From contig JBEKAA010000025.1 in assembly GCA_050018455.1 (NCBI GenBank), positions 1 to 64,000 of the forward strand: a stretch of 64,000 nt of DNA. Reading direction: 5' to 3'. The DNA comes from RBG-13-68-16 sp050018455. Lineage in GTDB: Bacteria; Acidobacteriota; Thermoanaerobaculia; Thermoanaerobaculales; Thermoanaerobaculaceae. The notes beneath the pieces were generated by a model. The model did not search any database. It was given only the letters and a program-made list of their open reading frames with translations, and was not told the DNA's origin. Position 1 is the stretch's first letter. Each line of letters begins with the position of its first letter. Of the stretch, positions 43,260 through 52,227 are shown piece after piece. The position numbers and the translations under genes were made by a program.

Positions 43260-43537
43260 TTCTCGGCCGTGTCGCGGGAGCGATCCACTCCACCATCAAC
43301 CACCCCTTCTACGACGCCAAGAAGCTGCTGGTGGTGGAGAAGACCGACCCGGAAGGCCTCCCTACCGGAGACTACCTGATCGCGGTGGACGTCGTGGGCG
43401 CGGGCGTCGGCGAGCGCGTCCTGGTGCTCGACGAGGGAAACGGCGCCCGACAGGTCCTTTCGTCGAGCGACGGGCCCGTCCGCTCGGTGGTGGTCGGGAT
43501 CATCGACCACGTCGATCTCACCCGCCAGGCAAGCTGA
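43256..43537 (+). CDS. BMC-P vertex protein 3
   Basis: A 93-residue EutN/CcmL protein: MILGRVAGAIHSTINHPFYDAKKLLVVEKTD, AVDVVGAGVGERVLVLDEGNGARQVL, VRSVVVGIIDHVDL. This is the pentamer most like those of other loci in the HPFYDAKKLLVV segment. It ends the operon, overlapping by 20 bases the end of the convergent molybdenum-carrier-like gene. Confidence 0.93.
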   Translation: MILGRVAGAIHSTINHPFYDAKKLLVVEKTDPEGLPTGDYLIAVDVVGAGVGERVLVLDEGNGARQVLSSSDGPVRSVVVGIIDHVDLTRQAS

Positions 43538-44006
43538 GAAGGACTCGCAGGAACGCCAACGCCTGGTCGTGGATCCCGGGGGCCTCGCTCTCGCGCGGCC
43601 CCGCCACGTTGAGGGTTCGGACCTCTTCGTGACCGATCCATTCCACGACCTCGGACACCAAGGGCCGCCCGTCGAGATCGAGCACGAAGAATGGCTTGCC
43701 GCCGCGGCGCGCCAGGCTGACGGTGAGCGCCGTACCGCCCTTCGGCACGCCTCTGGTCACGATGAGGGTGCCGTCGGAGTCCCGCACGTTCCACGCGGTC
43801 CGTTGGGGATACGAGCTCGTGGGGGCCTCCTGAACGGGGTAGTGGTGCGGAATCGGTCCGCCTTCGGCCCTCCGTCCCCGCGGGCACCATCCGCCGCAGG
43901 GGATGCCGAGCGACATCGCCGCGTCGAGCGCGGCCCTGTCCACGCCCGTCTGACCGCCGGAAACCAGGCGACGCACCACCGCGTGGCTTCCGGACCTATC
44001 GCTCAC
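43518..44006 (-). CDS. Putative molybdenum carrier / YpsA-like nucleotide-binding protein
   Basis: The 162-residue protein contains VSGGQTGVDRAALDAAMSLGIPCGGWCPRGRRAEGGPIPHHYP and later WNVRDSDGTLIVTRG, which are typical of the putative molybdenum-carrier family with a Rossmann-like fold (SLOG/YpsA-related). The real ligand is not known. The GTG start at 44006 follows GGAGGGAGGGGG. The open frame to 44153 is longer but lacks homology. It is convergent with the BMC operon, so it is not part of it. Confidence 0.75.
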   Translation of the reverse strand: MSDRSGSHAVVRRLVSGGQTGVDRAALDAAMSLGIPCGGWCPRGRRAEGGPIPHHYPVQEAPTSSYPQRTAWNVRDSDGTLIVTRGVPKGGTALTVSLARRGGKPFFVLDLDGRPLVSEVVEWIGHEEVRTLNVAGPRESEAPGIHDQALAFLRVLLSLPGG

Positions 44007-44155
44007 GGCAGCCCCCTCCCTCCACCACCCACGGGCCGCAGCCGGGGGCCCCGTCCAACCGGACACCGGGCGGGTCAAGATTCCATCCCGGTCGCGATAC
44101 ACTTCTCGGAGATGCCACCCGGAAACCTTGCCCGACACGGTGCGTACCGTCAAGT

Positions 44156-44953
44156 GTGAGCGACGTCGGCCACAGCTTCGCGTACCCCTTCCGCCACCCC
44201 GCCTGGGTGGGGCGGACGCTGGTAGGTGCGGCGCTGGAGGTCGTGCCGCTGGTGCTGCTGCTCCCGACCGTCCTCAGCCTCGTCCGACACCGTCACGTCT
44301 TCGCCTGGCCCGCCGTTCTGCTCATGCCCGTCGCGGCCGCACTCGGCCTCGCGGGCCGCTTCATCGTCTTCGGCTATCTGGGCCGAGCGGCGCGTGGGGT
44401 TCTCGAAGGAAGCTCGACCGGCCTTCCCGCGTGGGACCGAATGGGGGACGACCTGCTGGAAGGGCTCAAGCTGTGGCTCGTCGCGATCGCGCTGTGGCTG
44501 CCGGCGGTAGCGGTGACGGCGGGGCTCGCGCTCCTCGTCATGGCGCTCACTTCACCCGCCCTCGCCTGGCTGCCGGTGATCCTCGTCGGACCGCCGGCGG
44601 CGCTGCTCACCTTGGCGTACGTGCCCGCCGGGCTCCTGGCCATGGTCTCCGAGGGCACGCCTGGCGCGGCCTTCAGCTTCGACCGCGTGACGGTCACCGT
44701 GGGGAGGGCGTTCGGGCCCTACGCGCTGGCATTCCTGGTGGCGCTCGGCGCCGAGATCTTCGCCCAGCTCGGACTGGTGCTCTGTTGCGTCGGAATCTTC
44801 GCGACCAGGTTCATCGCCCACTGCGTGACGGTGCATGCCTTCGCGACCGCCTACGGCCAGGGGATCCAGGGAGCGACCTCCGTCTCGCTGCCCGAGGGCC
44901 AACCCGCGACGCGTACCCCGGACGGGTTACCGCCCCCCACGGTTTCGACCTGA
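44156..44953 (+). CDS. DUF4013-type multi-pass membrane protein
   Basis: The 265-residue protein has about six membrane segments (VVPLVLLLPTVLSLV, LLMPVAAALGLAGRFIVFGYLG and others), with the family pattern GYLGRAARGVLEG and LPAWDRMGDDLLEGLKLWLV. DUF4013 proteins are of unknown function. The GTG start at 44156 is the only clear choice. It starts divergently from the molybdenum-carrier-like gene and faces hisS. Confidence 0.72.
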   Translation: MSDVGHSFAYPFRHPAWVGRTLVGAALEVVPLVLLLPTVLSLVRHRHVFAWPAVLLMPVAAALGLAGRFIVFGYLGRAARGVLEGSSTGLPAWDRMGDDLLEGLKLWLVAIALWLPAVAVTAGLALLVMALTSPALAWLPVILVGPPAALLTLAYVPAGLLAMVSEGTPGAAFSFDRVTVTVGRAFGPYALAFLVALGAEIFAQLGLVLCCVGIFATRFIAHCVTVHAFATAYGQGIQGATSVSLPEGQPATRTPDGLPPPTVST

Positions 44954-45088
44954 CCGGGGGCTTCGACCCGGCGGCTGCCGCACCGCCGACCCGGCGCGAG
45001 GTCGGTTTCCTTCATCCGCTCCTCGATGCCGCGCGATCCTGCAAACGCCGTCGTGGCGCGCCGGCCCGAACGCGTGGTTCGCTCCAGG

Positions 45089-46369
45089 CTACTTGGCGCT
45101 TGGGGCACCGCTCACTGTCGGCAGCACCCGCCACCAGGACGGCAGATCGGCAAACGGCACCGCCGTCTGGCTGCCCGCCGCGAGGTCCCGCACCGTGACG
45201 GTCTCCGTCTTCAGCTCGTCATCACCCAGCATCGCCACGGCGCGAAAGCCGTCCCGGTCGGCCTTCTTGAGGGCCGCTTTGAGCGAGCGGCCCGTGATCT
45301 CCATCTCCACCGGAACCCCTCCCCGAACCCAGCCTCGCACCAGCTCGAGCACCCGGCTCTCCGCGACGGGCCCCAGCGGCACCACATACAGCGCGGCTCG
45401 CGCCAGGACGGCATCTCTGAACCGTCCAGGCAGCGCCTCGACGAGACGGTCTTCCCCGATCGCGAACCCGACGCCGGGCACCGCTGGCCCGCCGAGGTCG
45501 GCGATCAGGCGGTCGTAGCGGCCGCCGCCGCATAGCACCGTGTTCGCTCCGAGCTGGGGGGACACCACCTCGAAGACCGTGCGCAGATAGTAGTCCAACC
45601 CCCGCACGAGCCGCCGGTTGCGGACGAAGGGGATGCCGAGCGCTTGCAGGTGGGCTTCCACACCGGCCACGTGCCGGCGCGAGGAATCGCCGGCCACCTC
45701 GTCCACCCCCGGAGCATCGGCGGCGATCACCTGGCAGGCGGGGACCTTGCAGTCGAGGATCCTGAGCGGGTTCTCCTCCAGCCGACGCTGGCAGTCCGAG
45801 CAGAGTTCGGCCCGGCGGGGCGTCAACGCGGCGCGGATGGCCTCCTGGTAGCGGGCGCGGTCCTCCGGGTCGCCGAGGTTGTTGAGGTGGATCTGGAGGT
45901 CAGAAAACCCGAGCCGAACGAAGAACTCGTGCATCGCAGCGAGCAACTCGGCGTCGGCGAGCGGCGTGTCGGCGCCGATGATCTCCAGGCCGATCTGCGA
46001 GAACTGCCGGTAGCGGCCGTGCTGCATCCGCTCGTACCGGAACATCGGCCCGATGTAGAACAGGCGCAGGGGCTGACTGCGGTCTCCCAGGCGGTTCTCG
46101 ATCCAGGCCCTGGCGACACCCGCGGTCATCTCCGGCCGCAGGGTCAGCGAGCGCCCCTTGCGGTCCGGGAAGGTGTACATCTCCTTGTGAACGATGTCGG
46201 TGCCTTCCCCGACCGACCGCACGAACAGCTCGGTGGCCTCGAAGATGGGCGTGCGGATCTCCTCCCCGCCGAACGAGCCGAACGCCTCGCGGGCGACCGC
46301 CTCGACGGCCAGCCAGAGGCGGGTTTCAGGCGGAAGCAGGTCACGGGTACCCCGCGGGCGCTGGATCAC
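45089..46369 (-). CDS. hisS: Histidyl-tRNA synthetase
   Basis: The 426-residue protein starts IQRPRGTRDLLPPE, has class II motif 2 (RLFYIGPMFRYERMQHGRYRQFSQIGLEIIG), histidine A motif (RRLVRGLDYYLRTVFEV), and motif 3 (GVGFAIGEDRLVEAL), then the anticodon-binding domain. It charges tRNA-His. The start overlaps the gamma-carbonic anhydrase stop by four bases as ATGA. The length is standard for bacterial HisRS. Confidence 0.96.
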   Translation of the reverse strand: MIQRPRGTRDLLPPETRLWLAVEAVAREAFGSFGGEEIRTPIFEATELFVRSVGEGTDIVHKEMYTFPDRKGRSLTLRPEMTAGVARAWIENRLGDRSQPLRLFYIGPMFRYERMQHGRYRQFSQIGLEIIGADTPLADAELLAAMHEFFVRLGFSDLQIHLNNLGDPEDRARYQEAIRAALTPRRAELCSDCQRRLEENPLRILDCKVPACQVIAADAPGVDEVAGDSSRRHVAGVEAHLQALGIPFVRNRRLVRGLDYYLRTVFEVVSPQLGANTVLCGGGRYDRLIADLGGPAVPGVGFAIGEDRLVEALPGRFRDAVLARAALYVVPLGPVAESRVLELVRGWVRGGVPVEMEITGRSLKAALKKADRDGFRAVAMLGDDELKTETVTVRDLAAGSQTAVPFADLPSWWRVLPTVSGAPSAK

Positions 46370-46941
46370 GCTTCCCTCCCCATCTCGGAGCCGTCGCCGA
46401 GGTCACGCTCGTCGTCCGCCGCCAGATACCGCGTCTTGAGCTCGAGGTAGCTGCGGACCCCCCGGCGAACGTGCTCCAGCTCCTCCGCCCCCACCTCGCG
46501 GCGCACCCTGGCGGGTACGCCGGCGACCAGCGTTCGGGGCGGCACGACCATGCCCGGCGGGACCAGGGCGCCTGCGGCGACCACAGCCTCCTCCCCGACG
46601 ACGGCCCCGTTGAGCACCGTGGCGTGCATCCCTACGAGCGCACCGCGCTCGACCCGGCACCCGTGCAGAAGCGCTGCGTGCCCGACCGTGACATCCTCGC
46701 CCACCAGCGTCGGGAAGTCGGGCTCGTCGACGTGGACGACGGCATTGTCCTGGATGTTGGATCGGGCCCCGATTCGGATCTCGTGCAGATCGGCCCGCAG
46801 CACGGCGCCGTACCACACGCTCACGTCGTCGCCGAGATCCACGTCACCCAGGATGGAGGCCGTGGACGCCACGAAAACGCGCTGACCGAAGCGAGGCGAT
46901 TTGCCGGCAAAGGACCGCACCTTCAAGGCTCGCACCTCCAC
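46366..46941 (-). CDS. Gamma-class carbonic anhydrase-like hexapeptide protein
   Basis: The 191-residue left-handed beta-helix protein has repeated hexapeptides (ASILGDVDLGDDVSVWYGAVLRAD, SNIQDNAVVHVDE, DVTVGHAALLHGC). The three zinc-ligand histidines (one in AVVHVDE and two in VGHAALLHGC) are present. Proteins of the YrdA/PaaY type either hydrate CO2 or act as scaffolds. It is translated just ahead of hisS. The active-site acidic residues of Cam-type enzymes cannot be confirmed by eye. Confidence 0.87.
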   Translation of the reverse strand: MEVRALKVRSFAGKSPRFGQRVFVASTASILGDVDLGDDVSVWYGAVLRADLHEIRIGARSNIQDNAVVHVDEPDFPTLVGEDVTVGHAALLHGCRVERGALVGMHATVLNGAVVGEEAVVAAGALVPPGMVVPPRTLVAGVPARVRREVGAEELEHVRRGVRSYLELKTRYLAADDERDLGDGSEMGREA

Positions 46942-47183
46942 TCAGGCCGGTCACGCTAACACACACAGCCGCCTAGGGCAACGAGCCACGCTCCGAGCCG
47001 GAAGGCCAAACCCTGTGGAACAGCCGTTCGAACCGCTCCCGGCAAGTGGCACAATTTGCACACAATACGCACAACCCACTATTGTTCAAGGACTTATACC
47101 ACCGCACTCGTGGCAGTGCACGATGCATAACCCGTTGAGATAGGGGGGCTTTCCCGCCCGTGGAGCGACTTTTCCGCAAGCTT

Positions 47184-47202
47184 TTCCGCAAAAACTGCGG
47201 AA
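47184..47202. terminator. Short hairpin after tsaC
   Basis: TTCCGCA-AAAAC-TGCGGAA forms a perfect 7-bp stem 15 bases beyond the tsaC stop. No T-run follows on the minus strand. The interval 46942-47216 otherwise contains no supported gene. Confidence 0.35.
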
Positions 47203-47216
47203 TCTTCAGGCGGCCT

Positions 47217-47834
47217 TCACGGCTTTACGCCCCACGCCGTCGGAGGCTCCCAGGGGCCGGCCCTCACGAGCCGCGGCGGGTCCACAGCGAGGTCCAGGAG
47301 GCTCGAGGGCGCGCCGCCCGGGGTGTCCCCCCCGTCCAGCAGGACGGCGAGCCCGTGGCCAAGGAGATCGGCAACATCGTCCGCGCTGACGAGAGGCGCG
47401 CCCCCGCTCCGGTTGGCCGACGTGGCCGTGAGAGGCCCGACCACCTCCAGCAGCGCTCGGAGGAGGTCGTTGGAGGGGACCCTTACCGCCAGGGTCCGCC
47501 CCGCCCCGCCGGCCGCGAGCCTCGAGCAGGCGGGGAGCACGACCGTCACCGGCGCAGGCCAGGCGGCCTCGAGGCGGCTTCGCCAATCGGGCGGAACGAC
47601 GACCAGCCGTTCGAGCTGTGCCAGCGAGGCGCCGACGACAAGGAGCGCCTTCTCCACAGGCCGCCCTTTGAGGTCGAAGACCCGCCCGACCGCCTCGTTG
47701 TCCCGGGGGTCCACGGCGAGGCCGTAGAACGTCTCGGTCGGGATGGCAGTGACCCCGTGGCCTGCGACGGCGCTCCTCACCGCCCCTGCCGCCGCTGCCA
47801 GGTGCTCCTTCAAGGTGAACGGCAGCCGGAGCAT
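47217..47834 (-). CDS. tsaC: L-threonylcarbamoyladenylate synthase (Sua5/YrdC)
   Basis: The 205-residue protein carries the YrdC signature: AIPTETFYGLAVDPRDNEAVGRVFDLKGRPVEKALLV, TVVLPA, VRVPSNDLLRALLEVVGPLTATSANRSGG. It makes threonylcarbamoyl-AMP for t6A37 of tRNA. Its start shares one base with the recN stop. The lysine and arginine of the KGRP loop are intact, so it is likely active. Confidence 0.93.
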   Translation of the reverse strand: MLRLPFTLKEHLAAAAGAVRSAVAGHGVTAIPTETFYGLAVDPRDNEAVGRVFDLKGRPVEKALLVVGASLAQLERLVVVPPDWRSRLEAAWPAPVTVVLPACSRLAAGGAGRTLAVRVPSNDLLRALLEVVGPLTATSANRSGGAPLVSADDVADLLGHGLAVLLDGGDTPGGAPSSLLDLAVDPPRLVRAGPWEPPTAWGVKP

Positions 47835-49534
47835 CAGGAGATCTTCAGAAGCTCGCGGGCGTGCTGCCTAGCGGCGGCGGTCGGCTCGCCCCCGCCGAGC
47901 ATTCGAACCAGCTCTTCCACCCGCGCGTCGGCTGCGACGGGCTCCACGTGGGTGACCGTTCGCCCGCGCGAGGCCTCCTTGCGAACGACCAGGTGGGTCG
48001 AGGCCTTCCCGGCAACTTGCGGGAGATGCGTCACGACCATCACCTGGTCGCGCCCGCCCAGGGACGCGAGCAACGTCCCCAGCTCGTCCGCAACGGTGCC
48101 GCCGATCCCCGCGTCCACCTCGTCGAACAGGAGGGTCAGCACCCCGCGACGTGGAAGCGTGTCCCGCAGGACAGTCCGCATCGCGAGGTGGATGCGCGAC
48201 AGCTCCCCGCCGGACGCGATGCGCGCCATCGAGCGCACTGCTTCGCCGGGGTTGGTGGAGAGCTCGAACTCCCCGGCGTCGATGCCGTCCGCGGCCGGCT
48301 CGATCCGAGCGCCATCGACCTCCAGTGTGCCGGACGCCGAAGTGCGCGGTGTCAGCGCCAATCTGAGGCGCGCACGTGGGATTCCCAACCCCTTGAGCAC
48401 GTCGATCACCTTCCCGGAGAAGCGCTCGGCGGCCGCCACCCGTTGACGCGAAAGTGATTGCGCAAGCTCGAGATACTGTCCAGCCAGGCGCTTCTGCTCC
48501 TGCTCGAGGCGCGCGATGTCGTCCTCGACGCCTTCCAGTTGGTCACGCTCGGCCTGCAGCCGTGCCCCGTGCTCGAGCACCGCGGTCACCGAGCCGCCGT
48601 ACTTGAGTGCGAGCCGTTCGAGCAACGCAAGCCTGCTCTCGACGTGTTCGAGGCGCGTCGGGTCCGGGCGAACCCGGTCGGCAAGCTCGCCAACGGCCCT
48701 CTCGGCTTCCTCCGCGAGCACCTGCGCCTGTTCGAGGTCGGAGGCCGTGTCGCCGACGCCGATACCGAGGGCGTGCAGTTCGCGCACCGCGCGGGCGGCA
48801 CGCGCCAGCGCCACGGCGCCGCCCTCCCCGGCGAGCGACGCGAGCGCCGCGGCCACGAGCTCTCCGATTCGCTCGGCGTGCCTGAGGAAGGCGCGCTCTT
48901 CCCGGAGGGCGTCTTCCTCGCCGCACTCTGGGCGCGCCTCCTCGATCTCGCGCGCCTGGAACGCGATCACGTCCAGCCTGTCTCGGCGGTTCGCCAGGGC
49001 ACGCCGCTGCGAATCGAGCCTCTCTCGCGCTTCCTGCCAGAGAGCGTAGGCGGCGGCGACCCCTGCGCGCTCGCCGCCGAGCCCCCCGGCGGCGTCAACC
49101 AGCGCAATGTGCGTCGCCGGGTCGGTGAGCCCCCGCTGCTCGTGCTGGCCGTGGATCGCCAGCAGGAAGGGCGCCAACCGCTGGAGTGCGCCCACCGTGA
49201 CCGGCACGTCGTTCGCCCAGGCCCGGGAGCGGCCGTTGGCCGACACCTCGCGCCGCAGCACCAGCTCCTCGCCGACCTCCACCCCGAGCTCGCCCAGCAA
49301 TCCCAGAGCGAGGTCGTCGGGCGGCGTCAGGAAACACCCCTCGACGATGAGGCGGTCGCGGCCTCCCCGCACTTGGTCGGCATCGGCCCTCTCTCCGGCG
49401 AGGAGCTGGAGCGACTGCACGAGCAGGGATTTGCCGGCGCCCGTCTCGCCGGTCAGGACGATGAACCCGGCCGGCAGCTCCAGCCGCACTTTCTCGATGA
49501 TCCCGAGGTCCCGGACCTCCAGCTCCCGGAGCAT
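47834..49534 (-). CDS. recN: DNA repair protein RecN
   Basis: The 566-residue SMC-like ATPase starts MLRELEVRDLGIIEKVRLEL with P-loop GETGAGKSLLVQSL, has a coiled-coil middle and a C-terminal signature ASGGELSRIHLAMR and LFDEVDAGIGG. RecN acts in recombinational repair of double-strand breaks. It is translationally coupled with tsaC and 12 bases from the M16 peptidase gene, so the three form an operon. All ATPase motifs are intact. Confidence 0.96.
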   Translation of the reverse strand: MLRELEVRDLGIIEKVRLELPAGFIVLTGETGAGKSLLVQSLQLLAGERADADQVRGGRDRLIVEGCFLTPPDDLALGLLGELGVEVGEELVLRREVSANGRSRAWANDVPVTVGALQRLAPFLLAIHGQHEQRGLTDPATHIALVDAAGGLGGERAGVAAAYALWQEARERLDSQRRALANRRDRLDVIAFQAREIEEARPECGEEDALREERAFLRHAERIGELVAAALASLAGEGGAVALARAARAVRELHALGIGVGDTASDLEQAQVLAEEAERAVGELADRVRPDPTRLEHVESRLALLERLALKYGGSVTAVLEHGARLQAERDQLEGVEDDIARLEQEQKRLAGQYLELAQSLSRQRVAAAERFSGKVIDVLKGLGIPRARLRLALTPRTSASGTLEVDGARIEPAADGIDAGEFELSTNPGEAVRSMARIASGGELSRIHLAMRTVLRDTLPRRGVLTLLFDEVDAGIGGTVADELGTLLASLGGRDQVMVVTHLPQVAGKASTHLVVRKEASRGRTVTHVEPVAADARVEELVRMLGGGEPTAAARQHARELLKIS

Positions 49535-49546
49535 AGTGAGGGAATG

Positions 49547-52195
49547 CTAATCGGCGGCGGCGGGGTTTGCAACGAGCCCGCCGGCAGCGGCCAGGCAAAG
49601 CCGGGCGGGGTCGATGTGGCGGCGGATCGCTTCGACCACCTCGGCGCGCCCCGTGGCGAGGATCTTGCCCGGGATCAGATCGATCTCGGTGACCGGCAGC
49701 CCGTGACGGCCGAGGCGGAGGATCTCGCGAGCCTGCGCCCCCGGCGTCGCAAGCGCGACCCTGTACGCACCGGCCATCGCGGCGCGCTCGTCGTCGAGCT
49801 CACGCTCGTCCGGACCCCCTTCCACGAAGCGGGCGATCTCCTCCCTCGCCGCAGCCTCCGCACGTGCGAGGCTCGAAGGCGCGACGGAGAACGTCGCCGC
49901 CCACGGGCCGTCGAGGAGCGACGCCCCGAAGAACCGCGAGATCACGCCGTACGTCAGCCCCTCGCGGTCTCTCAGGCGCACCCCGAGCCGCGACGACAGC
50001 GTGGACTGGCCCAGGACCGCGTTCCCGAGGGCGGCCGCGAAGAAGTCCTCGTCCCGCCGCCGCAGCCCACCGGGGTGACCCAGCACCACGTCGAGGTTCG
50101 GTTTGTCCGGCATCATCTCTCGCACCTCGGCAGGATCGACGTCGGCCGCCGTGCGGCGCCGCACCGGCGGTATCTCTCCGCTTCCCCCTTTCGCGCCCTC
50201 CATGAGGCGTTGAAGCCGTTCCGCCACGGCTGGCGGCTCAAAGTCCCCCACCAGGGCGAGCAGCAGCGACGCCGGCCCATACACGCGTCCGTGGACGGCG
50301 ACCAGATCCTCGCGCGCGACCCGCTCCAACCCGGCCCGGCGCTCGTCCAGAGGCCGGCGGTAGTAGGGGTGGCCGGAGGGGAAGACAAGGCGCGAGAACG
50401 CCTCGAAGGCCCGGTGAAACGTGTCCTCCTGGGCGTGGGCCAGCTCGCCGAGCCTCAGGACGCGCAGCTTCTCCAGCTCCTCCGCCGGGAATGCCGGGCG
50501 CTGGAGCATCTCGACCAGCAGCTCCAGCACCAGCGGCAGGTGGCGGGACAAGCACCTGCCGGAGCAGTACACCTCGAGCGGGTTGAACCCGTCCCCGGAC
50601 ACGTCGAGCTCGATGCCGCGGTCCTCGATGATGCGGGCCAGCTCGAGCCGGCCGTGCGTGGCGGTCCCACGTTCGAGCATGTCGGGTATGAGCGAGGCGG
50701 CGCTCCAGGCTTCCGGCGCGACAAGGCCGTGCCCGGCGAGGAGCGATCCCTGCAGGTGCACGGTCGTGTTGGCGTGCCTGGGCAGGAGGAGAAGCCGGCC
50801 GCCGCCCGGGAGGTCCACCTCCTCGACCTTCGCGGCGAGGTCGCTCCGGAAGTGGCAGGGGCGCGGCGCCAGGCCGGTCGGGGCCGGGAGGGGGACGGCG
50901 CCGGAGCCTCCGTGGCCGTTCTTCGGCACGAAGTAGCCGACCGAGATCGAATCGTCGGCAAATGTCTGGGCAGCCACCCGCACGACATCCTCGCGGCTCA
51001 CCGCCCTGATGCGGTCGGGATAGTCCAGGTAGAAGCGCCAGTCCGCCGACGAGATCGCCTCCGTGATCGCTGCAGCGACCTGGGCCGGGGAATCGCGATG
51101 GTACGCCGTCTGCGCCTCGACCTGGGCCTTGGCGCGCACCAACTCGGCCTTCGAAAGCCCCTTGCGTACGACCGCAGCGAGCTCCCGCCGGATGATCCGC
51201 TCGACCTTGGCGTGCCCGGTCGCCGGGTTGAGCGTCGCGAAGATCTGGAAGAGACCGGGGTCGCGCAACTGCCAGCAGATCGCCTGGACGTCGAGGCAAA
51301 GGCCCGTCTCGACGAGCCGCTGGTACAGGCGCGAGGTCACGCCGCCCCCGAGGGCGTCCGCCAGCACCGCGAGGGCGTGGGTCGAGTCATGCACCGCCTC
51401 GGGCGCGCGCCACGACACCGCCACCCAGCCCACCTCGCCCGCCCGGCGCACGACGAAGCGCCGCTCTCCCTCCTGCCTGGGCTCGCGCGTCACCACCGGG
51501 GGCAGGGGTCGCGGCGCGCGCGGCAGCGGGCCGAAGTGCCGGGCGACCAGGTCGAGCGCCGCCTCCCTGTCGAACGTGCCGACCAGGACCAGCGACGCGT
51601 TGTCCGGGTAGTAGAAGGTGTCGTAGAACGCCCGCAGGCGGTCGATCGAGGTCGCCTCGATGTCGCTTCGCCACCCGATGGTCGGGTGATGATACGGGTG
51701 CTCGCGGAACGCGATTGCGAACGACTCCTTGAGCAACACGTCGAAGGGGTCGTTCTCGCCCCGCTCGAACTCGTTGCGCACCACGGTCATCTCGGTGGCG
51801 AGGTCCTCCGGCCTTAGCAGAGCCGCCCGCATGCGGTCCGCCTCCAGCTCGAGAGCCAGCTCGAGGTGCTCCGGCGGGAGCGTCTCGAAATAGTTCGTGC
51901 GGTCGAACCACGTCGTGGCGTTGAAGTACGCCCCGACGCGCTCCAGCACCCGCGCGATGGGACGCCCCTCGCTCGGGTTGAACTTATGCGAACCCTTGAA
52001 CATCAGGTGCTCGAGCAGGTGCGTCGAGCCGGTGTGCCCGACCGCCTCGTTGCGCGATCCGACGTGATAGACGACGCACGACGCGACCACCGGCACGCTC
52101 GGGTCGGGGAGGAGCAGCACCCGCAACCCGTTGCTCGCGAGCTTCAACTCTTCCACTCCGCGCTCCTGGGCAAGCACCTCGAACCCGTCTGTCAT
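49547..52195 (-). CDS. M16-family zinc metallopeptidase (two-domain)
   Basis: The 882-residue protein has two tandem M16 halves. The first has the inverted zinc motif HLLEHLMFKG (HxxEH) with the downstream glutamate region EMTVVRNEFERGENDPFD. The second half keeps the fold but lacks the motif, as in pitrilysin or processing-peptidase pairs fused in one chain. There is no signal peptide, so it is probably cytoplasmic. GGAGGG precedes the ATG. Substrates are unknown. Confidence 0.9.
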   Translation of the reverse strand: MTDGFEVLAQERGVEELKLASNGLRVLLLPDPSVPVVASCVVYHVGSRNEAVGHTGSTHLLEHLMFKGSHKFNPSEGRPIARVLERVGAYFNATTWFDRTNYFETLPPEHLELALELEADRMRAALLRPEDLATEMTVVRNEFERGENDPFDVLLKESFAIAFREHPYHHPTIGWRSDIEATSIDRLRAFYDTFYYPDNASLVLVGTFDREAALDLVARHFGPLPRAPRPLPPVVTREPRQEGERRFVVRRAGEVGWVAVSWRAPEAVHDSTHALAVLADALGGGVTSRLYQRLVETGLCLDVQAICWQLRDPGLFQIFATLNPATGHAKVERIIRRELAAVVRKGLSKAELVRAKAQVEAQTAYHRDSPAQVAAAITEAISSADWRFYLDYPDRIRAVSREDVVRVAAQTFADDSISVGYFVPKNGHGGSGAVPLPAPTGLAPRPCHFRSDLAAKVEEVDLPGGGRLLLLPRHANTTVHLQGSLLAGHGLVAPEAWSAASLIPDMLERGTATHGRLELARIIEDRGIELDVSGDGFNPLEVYCSGRCLSRHLPLVLELLVEMLQRPAFPAEELEKLRVLRLGELAHAQEDTFHRAFEAFSRLVFPSGHPYYRRPLDERRAGLERVAREDLVAVHGRVYGPASLLLALVGDFEPPAVAERLQRLMEGAKGGSGEIPPVRRRTAADVDPAEVREMMPDKPNLDVVLGHPGGLRRRDEDFFAAALGNAVLGQSTLSSRLGVRLRDREGLTYGVISRFFGASLLDGPWAATFSVAPSSLARAEAAAREEIARFVEGGPDERELDDERAAMAGAYRVALATPGAQAREILRLGRHGLPVTEIDLIPGKILATGRAEVVEAIRRHIDPARLCLAAAGGLVANPAAAD

Positions 52196-52227
52196 TCACG
52201 ACCCTCCGGCCCGCTATGATAGCTGTC

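Noticed and set aside
48458..51817. 1119-residue plus-strand open frame across recN and the M16 gene
   Set aside because: Shadow of two real minus-strand genes with clear motifs; no start signal and no recognisable domain.
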